From Datnioides undecimradiatus (taxonomy: Eukaryota > Chordata > Actinopteri > Lobotiformes > Datnioididae), in NCBI GenBank assembly GCA_008933995.1, contig WARS01000137.1, positions 194,501-258,500 on the forward strand: a DNA stretch of 64,000 nt, written 5' to 3'. Numbering within the stretch: the stretch's first letter is position 1; each line of letters begins with the position of its first letter. The notes beneath the pieces are model-generated. The model ran no database searches. It saw only the letters and a list, made by a program, of their open reading frames with translations, and was not told where the DNA came from. Positions 11,040 to 24,332 of this stretch are shown one piece after another. A program made the translations under genes and the position numbers.

Positions 11040-14000
11040 GCTCATGCTCTGCCGTGTCTCTGCAGGGAGAAAGAGAAGAAGCCGAAGGCCCCGAGGACAC
11101 TGATCGCCGCCGACGGACGAGTCATGAACGTCAACGAGCCGAAGTTGGTGTAGACCTGTTGAAACTGTGATGAATCAGGATTTTAAAGAAGTCAAAAGAG
11201 AAATTACAGTGTTTTGTTCATTTACCTATCGTCGCTTCACAGCTCTGCTCTGCAGAAAACTGCAAACACATGTGAGCAGTAACCACCTGGTTGTCTGCAC
11301 ACAGTTTGAGGGAAATGTTTTATTATTGTAAAACTGACTGAACCTTTAATTAATGACCACATTTCTAACAAATATCAGCAGATGAATCCATAAAACCCTG
11401 CGTTTACACTTCACAGCACTAAATACTTTTACTTTGAATACTTTACATCCACCATCTGCATTATACTGACACACGTGCTTTTCCTGAAGGAAAGGATCTG
11501 AACGCTTCCTCCAGCACCAGTCAGATCCCAGCTCAGTAGCTCTGTTATGTTGCCGTGGTGCAGGCTCGCCGGCTGATTGACCGGGAGGGAAATCGACCAA
11601 TCCGCTGGGTCGCAGCGGCGAGTGCAGCACAAAGTGACAAAATTGGTTTTGGTGTCACACATCCCATCGCTCACAGCTCCACTCTCCTTCTCTTTCCCGC
11701 GGCAGCGCTTCGTAACTGTAACCGTGTTTTCATTGAGACGCTCGATTAGTTGGTTTGGCGCCCGGTCAAACAGGTGCTGCGTGATTGCTTTATTTCTTTG
11801 CAGCCTTCGGTTTCTGATCTCCAGGACTGGATTGGCTGCAGGCCGACCCCGGTCTCCCTCCGTTAGCTGGAGGTTTTATACCCAGAGCAAGGCCGCGAGG
11901 GGCCGAGGCCTTAAAACGCGGCTGATTTCATTTGTAATCTGAGCTGAGGACACACTGGGGTCAGGGAGGCATCCTTTATATGATGTATGACTGTGCAGCA
12001 GCAGGCGGGCAGGACAGGATGGTTCACTGCAGCCCGGACGATAACCGTCACAACATCATGTCACTGACGTTAACAGTGTTTCCCGTCCCGTCACGGGTGG
12101 CTTGTGAAGTCATGACACAGATTGATGCCACTCAAACACGACGTGTGTGTGTGAAATGCAGCTTAGATCACAGTAATATAATGTTTACACTTTAATGTTG
12201 TTCAAGGAACATTCAAGTTTCCAGTTTACTCTACGGAAGGACTGGACGTGTCATTCAACGTACAGTTTAAAGTTCAAACCCTGCAGACAGGTGATTTGCC
12301 AGTGTTTCTGTGTGTGAGTGTGAGTGTGTGTGAGTGTGTGTGTGTGCACTAAAAGCAAGGTAAAAGTCAGTTGAAGGTGTCATTTGATGCGTAAGCAGGG
12401 ATGACATGATGACATGAAATATTGAGCTGCCACTTGTAAAACACTGTCTGAAAGCAGGTGAAGTGTCTGTGTAAAGTAACAGTTGAAGGCAGCTGAGGGC
12501 TTGTTTGTAATGTGATGGCTGAAAGCAGTTGAACTGTCTTTGTAAAGTACTGACTGAAGGTTGTGGAACTGTCTGTTTACGAAGTGAAAGCAGTTGAAGT
12601 CAGTTAAAGGCAGAGAACTAAAAACAGCTGTGGATGCCTTTAAAGCTCAAACTGTCTCCTTGTAAGAAGCGAAAGCAGTGCAGAAGAAAGTAAATATTAA
12701 AAATCAAGTGAGGCGAAGTCAGTTAGCATGTTGACACTGAAAGCAGCTGAACCGATGAAAGAAGAGAGATCAGAGCAGTGGAATGATCAGTCGAAGTGTG
12801 GTTTCAGTAGGAGTGAAGGCTCTGGGGAGAGTTGAGTGTTTTTACTGAAAGCAGTTGAAGCGTCAGGTGTTTTGATTGATCGATCCTTCTCTTCTCACAG
12901 GCTGGATTTCTGTCTGACTGAGGATGAGGAAAACAACGTGATCGTCTTGGACCTGGCCGTTTACAGGTGGGAGCTTCTTGAGTGACTGGGGATGTTTTAA
13001 GGGATAATTAATAGTTAATTAATAGTTTAGCATTATTATTACTTAAAATAAAGCCAAGCCTCTGGGTCAACAGACAAACGTTACCTCCTCGACCCAACCG
13101 ATGTTTTGTTTATCATGAGCTGCCGCCGAGCAGTCTGTCATCATCAGTAAACAGTGACATCACACTGACGATGTGCGCGCTGCAAATCGGTAGCTGGACA
13201 CTTGGAGTGTGAGTAAATGTGTAACAGAGTCTGTAAATGCGTAATGAGAAATGTGGATGTGTACAGGAATCTGCAAATGTGTATTCACAATCCGTTTGAG
13301 TGTGATCAGATGTGTGACTGTGTAACAGAATCTCAAAATCTGTATTCAGAGCAAATGTGTAGACATTTACAGATCTATGCACGCATTTACAGACCTCTCT
13401 ACACGTTCACAAATTTCATTTAGAGATGCTTTTACTCAGTTTGTATGTGAAGCACCTGCTGTTTAATGTCTTTGCACTAGTATCAACACAACCTGTGTGT
13501 CTTTATATAAACTGGGCCGGACCTCCACCACCTCCTCCCCCCTCACAGACACATGGACACCTCCCTGATAGACGTGGATGTTCAGCCAACCTACGCCAGA
13601 GTCACCGTCAAAGGAAAGGTACCGTGCAGGTTTTAACAGATGAACTGAAATCCTTCAGGAATTCGTAACGTTTAAAGTTTTTTAACTCTCACACTGTTTT
13701 GGTCGAACTTTCTAACGAATACATTAAATCAGCATTTCTACCATCGTAAAGGGCAGCAGCTGAGATTCAGACACACATCTTAAATCTCCTCCAGCTTCCA
13801 AAGTTTAGAGGTCAGACCATTACTCAGCAACTTCTCCCATCGTGGAGATATTCAGAGTCCGTGTGTGCTGATTCATTTGTGCTGTGGCCTGTTGAGGAGT
13901 GACCTCTGACTCTGATTTCAGACAATCTTTGTGTCTTTTTCGTGCTTTTTACTGAGATTTGAACCTTTGCTGCTTCAGGAGGAGCTCCAGGCTCAGTTTC

Positions 14001-17000
14001 AGTCCCCGTACACTCAAACTGGAAGACGGCCAGTTTAACCACAGACTGCTGCCGTCAGCCAGTGAAGGTCCTTGTCTGAGGGCACTGCGACAGTCGTTGG
14101 CGTGGAAACTTTTCTAAATCCAGACTTTTCGGGGATTCAAACAGACGACTTCATATGAAATATTAATGAGTTACAGTCCACGTTACTGAGGGAAGATGGC
14201 AGGTATGTTTAGATGAAGGAGTTCTGTTGGTTTGCGGCCTGGAGAAACATTCTGCACCTCACTGTGAGGTGTTCATGCAGCAGAACAATCAAAGACCATG
14301 CTTTAAATGTGAAAGTGCCTTTTTTACCTTTTCGAACACATTCACAGTCTCATCGCACACGTGTTCAACAATAACAGTTGATTTCTTTGCATTCGTATGT
14401 GGAAGTCCAGGTGAAATCTCATTTTCTCTTCCGTTAGCTAGCTAACTGATGAAGCTTAGCTCTGATGCTAACAGCTGAACACACACTGATGTAGCAGTGG
14501 GTTCATGCATGTTTGCTGTTCACATTAAACATATGCAATCATATTGGCACTACCTGCATGCATCTTTACATCTGAGCTGCTACTTTCTTTTAATTATCTG
14601 CTGTCTGTATCTAAAACCTCCTCCTCTTGCATCTCCATGTTTCCACACACTAACATGTCAGCAGTGTGGAGTGGATTGTATGATTACAGGCCGCTATGAA
14701 TTCAAACGGATGATGCTGAGTCGGGTGCAGAGAGAAGTGTGATGGATGAGGATTTAGAGAAAGGGGACGGCCGTGTGAAGCTGCTGCATCATCAGACCTG
14801 GTTCAGGCTCTGACGTGCTGCTGATACGTTTATGGAGAGAGTTTATTACAGCTTCTGAGAAGTCATTTCCCAGCTGTGAGCGTCAGGCTGTTTCGTTCTT
14901 TCCTTTTTTTAAAATGGCAGCTGTCCAGTGAGAGACTCGTTCTGTGGTAAACTCAACAATGATCGGAGCTGTAAATGGCTGAGCGACCTGCCGGAAGCTG
15001 GGGAGCGTCAGCAGGAGCTGAGGTGTTTACCTTGTGTCAGGTGTTTGTTTCCACACAGCAGGAGATCTGCAGGGGTCTGACTGAGCTTTATTGTGAAGGG
15101 AGGCTCGGTCCTGCATGTAACCGCACGGCTGACCTCGAGGAGCCGTGTGCACAAAAATATAGGAACATGTTGTTTTTGTTCGACGTATGAAGCCGGGGAA
15201 CCGAGCGCACACGCACCAGATTCACCATGACTGCAGTTCCCTGCAGAATTGAGCGGATTCGTCGCCTGTTGGCTCTGCAGACCTATTTTGAGTTCAAGTT
15301 GCACAAATAATCTACAAATAATTTTAATGAAATTATCTATTTATGTTGAAATCCTACCAAACTGACTCCAGAACAGCACTCACAAACATAAATGACAGCC
15401 TGTAAAGCTGTGAAGGCCAGTGACACACGTGGCCACCCTGATGTGCACGAGACTCATCTCCACTCCCAGGGTTTCCACAAAGGGAAACACGAGACGAGTC
15501 ACTTGTTTTCATATGAATACCTGTGCCTCGTCCGTACCACTGATTCGTCGTGTGCAGAGTCAGAGTCTGTTCATTCACCATTTGTAGTGAAAAACACGTA
15601 GAATTACAGCTTAAAACACAGAAACTGTAGAAGGAAGCTGAAAACGGACAAATGCAAACACCAGGAAAGGTCTGATGAGCTCATACAGTGGGTATAAAAA
15701 GTCTGCACGCTCTGTGAAACTGCAGGTTTTTGACATGTGCCGTGCTTCATCTTTCATGTGGAGTCCAGAGAAAATAACCCAAATCAATCGTTTCCAATTA
15801 AAACAGGCAAAAATCTGCAATTTTATAAATTTCATTAATTTGACTTAAAGAGTAAAAATGTCCAAAAACAGGAATAAACAATGTTTCACCCTCAGAGCAA
15901 AGTTAATCTCCTCATCATTTCACCTGCAGCTGACTTTGAAACCTCTGTGCAAAGGTCTGAAGTTTGCGTGAGGTGGATCGATCCCACCGCTCAGTCTTCT
16001 TTCATAAACACCAGTTTGTGCGTGGGGAGATGGCGTGCACGTGTCAGCATCATCCGTGCACCTGGCGTCCCGTCTGCAGCACGGAGGAAACGTGTGGAGG
16101 ATTTTAATCTCCCACAAACAGACCGCGGCGACGTTTACACCTGATTAAACAGCTGTTTGACCACACTTAAATCCAAGAGTCGCCTTTTTCTGTGACGTTT
16201 CCAGCCTCCAGCAAACAAACAGAGAAGCCTGCAGGGCCAGAGCTGCCAGAGTCCTGAATGTCACGGCTCCACGTCAAGCTGTTAGCTTATTTATGGATGG
16301 TTGTTTTATGCAGGGGTCAGCCTGGTTGGACGGGTGCTGTGATTTACGCAGGGATACATCAAGTCAGGCCTTTAAAATTTGTTCTAAATATGAACTCATT
16401 TAGAGGAGCAGGGGGAATTGAGCGCCGGACTCATCTGTGAGGTGCAAGTATATCAAGCCAGCAGCATCTGACAGCTGCAGGACCCGCAGAGCTGCAGGAG
16501 GACGGCCTCAGTTTCGGAGTTCTCCTGCTTCTCTGCCGGCTGTTAGCGTGGTTTCCCCTGAATTCCCACTCAGAATGAAATGAAAGATGATTGGAAATTG
16601 ACAAAAAGTCTAATTTAATGCCCATTTTTCCTCCTACATGGACCGTTTAGGCTTTCATAGGATTCAGCGCCGGTGATTGATTGCCTCTGTTCTCAGCTGG
16701 AGCTATTCTGGTCACTCTCCCAAGTCTTTTCTGGAAAGTGTGACTATAAAAAGGCCCACTAATGATTAAAAGTCATTCGACACACTGGGACGGCGGCGGG
16801 TGCCAGATCAGCGCATTAATCTTGCTAATTAAAGTTCTGAATAATTTACTCTGCAGATATTTCAGTTGGTCCTGCCGGCAGAAGTGAAGCCCGACAGCTC
16901 GGCAGCTCAGAGATCCCAAACCACCGGACACCTGGTCGTCACCATGCCCAGGGTACGTACAGTGACACATCAGGCGTGCAGCACGTGCAGACCTGAACAC

Positions 17001-20000
17001 GGTGCTGGGGTTCAGAGATGTTTAGCAAATACAAACTGAACTAAAGATGCTGCTGCGACGCTTCAGTTCACAGCTGAACAACTTTTAGTTCTCTTGCAGT
17101 GAGAAGTGTTGCAGACTCCTCTTCACTTCCGATCACACACACCGACCAGCGCCCGGTTTGAGCTCCAGTGCATTAAAATGTGCTTTTAGTCAAATTAGTG
17201 CTTAGAAATAAATTTACTTTCAGTTATGACTTCTAAAACCCTCCAAGCCTGAGTTTCAAACTAGGGCACGGGTCTGATTACATTAGTGTGTGTTCTGTGG
17301 TTGTTCAGGAATATTCAGCTTTTTGGTGCTTCAGTGTTTTTACTGTCATTTGCGTCCTGCAGGGGGCGGCGTCAGAGAGGGAGTAAAATCCCATGATGAA
17401 CCCCTAAACCTGATCATTTATATGTATTCTGTCAAATTACAACGTTTCCTGGTGAATTCTGCCGCTGTCGGCTGTTTTGTCTGATTGTTTGGCTCCTGCC
17501 GGTGAGGATCAGACCTTCTGTGCTCTGTGCAGTGAGGGATCTCTTTATAGAGTCTATAAAGACAGACAGCTGCTGATACTGCAGAATCAGAGCTGCTACT
17601 ATTAATCCTCCATATGGCCTCTGATACACCGAACACCAGGGCGCCAGTAAACGCCTCAGAAATGAAAGCTGTTTGCAGAGACCCTGCGAGTGAACAGGCT
17701 TCTCCCTCTGATGTGTCTTTTAAGGCTGAAGGTGAAATCAAAGTGACAAAGGCCGTCCCACGCCCGCCCAGAGCGTGTCACAGCAGACGCCGCAGCTCGC
17801 CCGAGGACAATAAAAGGTAAAGACGTTCTCTACACCCACTGCAGCTGCAACCCTGATGATACAGACGGCCATATAACGTCCACACAGGAGGGAAGATGAA
17901 CTCATCCGACACTGATCTAAAGCCAAACATCGAAATGTCATTGCAGCCAACCAAACACAGAGTTTTATAGTTTGTCCTCTGCCGATTATGGTGTTTGTGA
18001 TGTCTCACGTGTTGTATATCCTACAGGACTGCTTCTATGTCTTAGTCTTGATTCCACTGTCTTTATAATATTCTTTAAGAGAGAAGCTCGCACAGAAAAC
18101 AATGAACATAAAGACTTTAAAGTGAGATACAACAAACAGAAAAACCCTCAAAAGTACAATGAAACGAGTTGAAGGAGCTCAGTTACTGCACAGAGATCCT
18201 GACACACAGGATCAAAACCACATGCAGACGGAGCCAGACTGAGCCCTGTGTGTCTGCTTTACACCTGAACAACCTGAACCTGCAGGTGAACAGCTTTATT
18301 TTAGGTTGCTCTCCTTGAAATGTTGAAGTTTAAGTGTCTAAAACTGTCCCGTGGATGAGCTTCCTGTCATCAACCACATTTGGACAAATCGAACTCAACC
18401 ACAGGTGTAACAGCTCACTGACTCTCAGTACAGACTGAATGAACTTTGCTCAATAATACAAATATAATTCTGTTTATAAACCTGTTTCTGTTGGTGACAG
18501 GAGATAACATAATAAGTAATACTGTGTTTGTAATGTTAATGGAGCATACAGAGCAGCAGAGTTGTGTCCTGCAGGCGCCTTGTGTGTTGTGTCAGAGTCA
18601 AGTGTTGGTCTTTGTTTGGCCTTGAGTTAAGCACATATTCAAATGCCTTTGGCTTATCAGGTCCCTGTCGTCCTAATTACAGATGCCTGTTGTATATTAA
18701 ACGCTCTGCATGATTCACTTTATCGGCCGTGTTGACGATAGCGCTCTCCCTGCTAACAGCTACGTGTTGGCCACTGATAACCTTGACCAGAGCGGCTGCA
18801 TCAGACGCTCGCACCGTCAAACATAGTTGAACTGTTGGGTTGAGACCTTCAGGCACTCGGCTGCTGTTATTTCAGGTTTTTGTGGATGAGGATTCACATC
18901 AGTTCTCAAGCAGCGAGCTAACGCTGGGATATGGTAGTTGTTTGGTTTTGATGCAGAATGAAAATCGATGTGCAGAGGCTGAAACTTGCTTGCGTTACAT
19001 TAGCGTTGAGGAAAAACAGTGGAGACTTTTCAAATCAATCTGCACTTCCAGCTGCATTATTACACGACTGTAATGTCGCTGTGAGACGTGATGTTCACCA
19101 CGATCGATTGGTTTTGAAGACGCTGCAGCATGTTTTGGAAAATGGTCAGCACTATTCTGAAGTGCTGTGAGCTCACACTGAGGTTTTCAGATGAGAGCAA
19201 AGTCTCAAAGACGAGCTGCCGGAAGCCTGATGATGACATGGAAATACTTTGACTATAAAGACATTTCCATTCCTGCAAATGTGTGTTAGTCTGAGTCCGA
19301 TTTGATTTCCAGGTTTTTAACGGACAGACGTGAGCGCACACGTCCCTCTGCTGCTGGCTCTTTTCCTTTTTAACAACTCATTTCAGTCACACCCTCCCAA
19401 ATCTATTGTTTAGCATAAAGCTAATGTCACTGAAGCGCAACACTTAATGCGTCACAGTCAGACTTTTACCGCACAGCACTGAGAAGTCTTGATGTTCATG
19501 GATGCCCACCAAAAGCCATCAACAAAGCTGGAATATGTGAAGACAAAACAATAAAAACAGAAAATCGTGGCCGCAGAGTGACTGAAACAGGAGCGCCATT
19601 AATCCTGAATTTACTGAAACGTCTGGAGGAAGTTGTTTTACTGGAGTTTGATCCTGACTTTGGAAAATAATTTAGTGTCAGCGCAGTCGCTCTTCCTGAG
19701 CAACTGCAACTACCAAGGTCCGTATTTCTGACACGTCACCAACAACGAAACATACTCGTACTTCAGATACAGCAGTTCCTCACAGAGACCCTGACCACAA
19801 GCTGTGAACTCAAGTGTAATTTATAGGAAACAAGTCAAACCGTGCAGAAGCTTTAGCTTTAAAAATACTCCGATTACATGAAACTACGGGATGTTCACTC
19901 ACTCCTCGCTCGTTGAACCCCGAGTGGCTCACTGAGGTTTAGCTCAGCGTCACCTCCTAATGACCACATCAGTGTGACTGAGCTCCGGCTCCTCTCCTTG

Positions 20001-23000
20001 CCCAGAGGCGCACTCGTCCCTGCCCCATCATCATTACCATTTTATGACTGTGAGCCGCTTCATGTCCTTCATCTGGCCCCATCAAACGCAGCAAAGAGCC
20101 CCCGCTGCAGCCCTGTATCCTCAAATTAAACATTCGATAAAAATGCTAAGCTGCACCACAGCAAGGTGACGGGTGAGCTGCACCGCCGGCTGCTGACTTA
20201 TTGCATCATTTGGACATAAGGGGCGACCTTTGACCCCAGGCCTTCCCACAGATTGTATATTCAGCCCCTGGCATGGATGGAAATGGATCTGAAGGCCATG
20301 ATTAGGTTGGAAACGGAGTAGCCTGATGACACAAGGCAGCGCGATGTGCGAGGTGTATCACGAAATGGAAAATCAAATATTATCTAAAACCCACAGCTCA
20401 TGTCGGCTGAAACGATGCCCCGAGTGCTTTTAAAAAGGTCAGAGGTCAGGGTCAACTGCAAAGCTAAGTCCTCCCATCATATTTATTGTATTTATATTTA
20501 AGTTAGTTTATATTTTTTTTCTCAAGAAAACAATAAACTGACAAATGATCAAGTCTATAAAATTTAAAAGAATATTGAAAAAAGATGTCAAAGGGATTTA
20601 AAAGTTATTAGTGATAAGACCTCTGAAACTCACAGCATCTGATGGACGGTTACAAACTGGAACCTTTTAGGTCACAGCAATGTCACATTTAACAAGACGT
20701 GAGGACCAAAAACCAAAAAAAGGAATTTCTTTGTTTAAGTCCTTCCTGTAAAACTCAATCTGACGTCAGCTGGAACTGACCGGTCACATCCTGCCATCCA
20801 GCCACCAATCAGAGCCCAGCTGTCAGCAGCACGGAGCTAAGGTTCATCAGTTAGCTAGCTAGCAGCAGCGTGCTACGTCTGTGTGTCTGCAGGTGTTGGT
20901 CGCCTCAGACCCCGTTGAGTAGTTTTGACTTTTTTTCCCACGGTGAGTGTTTGAACATATAAATTGTAGTTAACTGGCTGTTTTGCATGTTTGGGGCCCA
21001 TCAGAGTCTCTTTAGGGCCCACGGCCTCTTCTAATAACACACAACCCACTCCACCCAATATAAATTGATCCAGCGATCGTGTCCCTCGGGCCTGACTCAG
21101 TCTTTGTTTGCAAAAGAATAAACATGGAGTTCAGCCTTGACCCCTCCTCCTCCTGACCCCTGCATCAAACTTTACAACAAATGACTTTATCAATATTGCA
21201 CCGTCCACAGTTATCAGTCTCCAGCTCTCTCATTATAACGCGCTCTCTGGCTGATAATAAGGTGTGATGGTGGAGACTTGGCTCCTGTGTTGACGCTCCC
21301 CAGACCTCATTAGCTGTGAGATATGATGACCAGCGGGCCTTTGCCTTGGGTGACCCATTATATGGAGCCGTTCTGGACTTTCTAACCAAAGAGGGCATTA
21401 GTAGAGGAGCCCCGGACTAATGACTCCATCCATCTCCCATAGTGGAGTGCTGACGATTAGGTTTACCTGCCCGTTACCAAGATGAGTGTTGGAGCTAATC
21501 TTAGACCAGCCCCTGCAAGATGTCGTAAATCTTTAACCCCCCCCGCCCACATACACTCATACACCTCCTCATTTCAATCAATAAACTATACATTCATTTG
21601 TCGGTTCAATATGAACAGAACTTGATTTTTGTAAAGGGTCTTTTCGCGTCACCTGACCACATAACACCACAGCTTTAACAAAACTGTTGTTGAAACTGAT
21701 TTCTGAAAAACCTGGTCCGGTCATAAGGAAATAAAGGCGTGGTTGTGGTTAAATGGGATTTTCACACATTTTGGTTGATAGCAGAAAACATGCAGTGGTT
21801 GTTCATACCACAGAAAGGCTCAGACAGTAGACTGCTGTGTCTGCAGAGCCACCTTACAGACTGGATTAACCAGTGTAACCAATATATCACTTCACTGCCA
21901 TTTAACATACAGTATGAATACAGATCAACCTGACTGCAGTGTCCAGAACGGGCTGGTCCATGAAGGGTTAGCATGGGGAGTATCTGTTAAACTACCATTT
22001 CCTGCACCTCCTTTGCTAGAATTACAGTTTCTGACGCTCCTCCAGTCGTATTATAAATGTAAATTATATCCAGATCCAACCTTCTGAGGACCAGTGTCTG
22101 CAGGACCTGCTGATGTTGTGACTGCAGCTGATTGCACCTCAGTTAGCGTGGGACTGTTCACCTCGTCACAGCTGCCCTCCTGCAGACATTCAAGAGACCT
22201 GCTCTTACCTTCTTACATTAGCACTGACTCAGTCTGCAAGGACACACAAAACTAAGCAGCTCAACTAAACGTTAAGGCCAGAAGATGAGTTTAAACATCC
22301 AGGTTTAAAGTTCTTAACAGACTCAGGCTGTGTGATGTCAGCAGGAACATCTCTTAGACAAATACATAAATAAATAAAGTTAATGGACAGAAATGAAAGT
22401 TTGTAAACACGTCATTATTTTCGTCTTCATTACATTCATTAAATCTCCAAATTGAGCCTCTTTAACATGAAGAGTTTCTGATTTTGAGTGAATGAATGAA
22501 AAAATATCATGGTTTTGTTTTTTTTACTGTTGGTTGGACGAAACACTTGATGACACCAGGTCCTGTGAAACTGCGGCCGATACCTTTGACTAAAAACGGA
22601 CTTTCTATAAAGCAAATGATGTTTGATTTGCTGTAAATCTGCAGTTTAACAAATTGCTAGTTAGAAATTGTTCCTGTTCCCAAAGACTGTTTCCACCTTG
22701 CTGTCCTGTCTTTCGCCCGTTCCTCTCCAGCAGGAGCTGCAGCAGCAGTTAAAATGCTGTTTGGACACCGACTCTGTTAAACCAAACACATCCAGTCTAA
22801 AAATAGACCCTCGCCTCCTTCTAGCAGCAGGAAAATGGTCTGAATTACGTTCTCATTTTCTGGAGCCGGGCTGGTAATTTTCCTGCTGCAGAGCGAAGTC
22901 ACTGCAGTGAACGAAGCCGGGGCTGAAAGTACCGCTGTGCTTACATATACAGCGATCGTCCTCCGGCAGCTTTATTCCCCGCGCAATAACCAAGTGGCAG

Positions 23001-24282
23001 AATGCACAGAGTAATGAAGTGGCTCCTCCTCCTGCATCCTGCTGCTGTTTACCGTCAGCTGCTGTGCAGGAGATTAAACCATAATTACCTGGAAAATCAG
23101 CACCTTTCATGACGATCATCCCACCTTTGGTGTCCGTGTGCAGACTGATGCCTAAAGCATCTTTACACTGGCCTTTACTAACAAGGCTGATACCGGACTG
23201 ACTTCTGCTCAACTATTCTCTAAACCATTCATTTCGTAGTTCCCTGAGCTGATGACGGACATGGCTTTGTGTCAGCCGTCAGGACGTTTTCTACCCCAGA
23301 GGTCAAAGGTCGACTTCCCTGTGATGTCATCATGTTGCGTCACTGAGGAGCAGGTTTCATCTTTGGTCTGATGCTGAACTGGTGACTGATGCTGAAACTG
23401 TGCTGACTGCAGAGATCTTCTGAAGTCTGTGAAACGTCAGCTTCTCTGCAGCAGCAGTGGCCGGGGCGGCGGCCATGTTTGGATGGTTGTTGTGCAGATG
23501 CTGAGCTGCAGCTGATTCAATCTTAATCCATCACATATTGTTTTTAGAGAAGAAGCTCCTCAGGACACAGATCTGAATAGACGCTCTTCTGTTTTTTGTT
23601 GGTCCAGATTCACATTATTTGTGTTGTAGCAGAGAAGCTGAGCTGCAGCTTCATGTTCTGTCAGCACGACGACTCTTAATTTGCTTTATTCTTGTCTCTT
23701 TGTGCAATAATTCAGTTTGCACGTGTTTTATTTACCACGCTTTTGGCAATGTGTCTTTTACTTGAAGGAAACGTTGTGTGTATTTACCAGTGTCAACTTG
23801 GGTGACTCCTCAGCGTCTCAGCACCGCCATCAGGCCAAACCTTCTGCAGTGCTTTGGTTTGTTGTGTTTAGTGCTAATTAGCAAATGTTAGCATGCTAAC
23901 CCACTAAACTGTGATGTTGAACTTCGATTCACATCCACGGCAAACTGAGATTAAACCTGATGTGGATGAACTCGTTAGCATCATCGTGTGTCCTTATGCT
24001 AGCATGCTAATATTAGCATCTCTCTGCCTGATTTCAGCCTCACAGAGCTGCTGGCGTCGACTCTGAGTCTGGTTTAACCACCTTGGAGACAAACAATGAC
24101 CTCAGCTTCTGACGGACCATGACGTTGTTTTAAATTGTTGTTAAATGAATGTTAACGAGGCACTTTCCTCCTGAAGCAACCAAACGATCCTCACACCGTG
24201 ATGAGGTGATGTTTACAACATGCTGCTCTCTCACCTCGTCTCTAAACTGTCCTGAACCTGGTTAACTTGACATTATAGCAGT

Positions 24283-24332
<50 letters not shown>

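Larger units (their letters stand above)
6223..11065 (+). other. dnaaf11: dnaaf11 intron 6
   Basis: A 4.8 kb intron. It holds (AC)n at 6329-6376, a short inverted-repeat transposon-like element at 6385-6590, smaller CA tracts at about 9643 and 10446, (GT)n at 10829-10860 and (CA)n at 10987-11036. A homeodomain-type CTAATTAG stretch lies at about 7310-7400. No further exon is visible. Confidence 0.8.

Noticed and set aside
22731-22844. Possible extra dnaaf11 exon with a very good acceptor ([17 protein letters not shown]...)
   Set aside because: The donor is poor and the peptide does not match the family, whereas the exon at 17725-17816 fits both phases.
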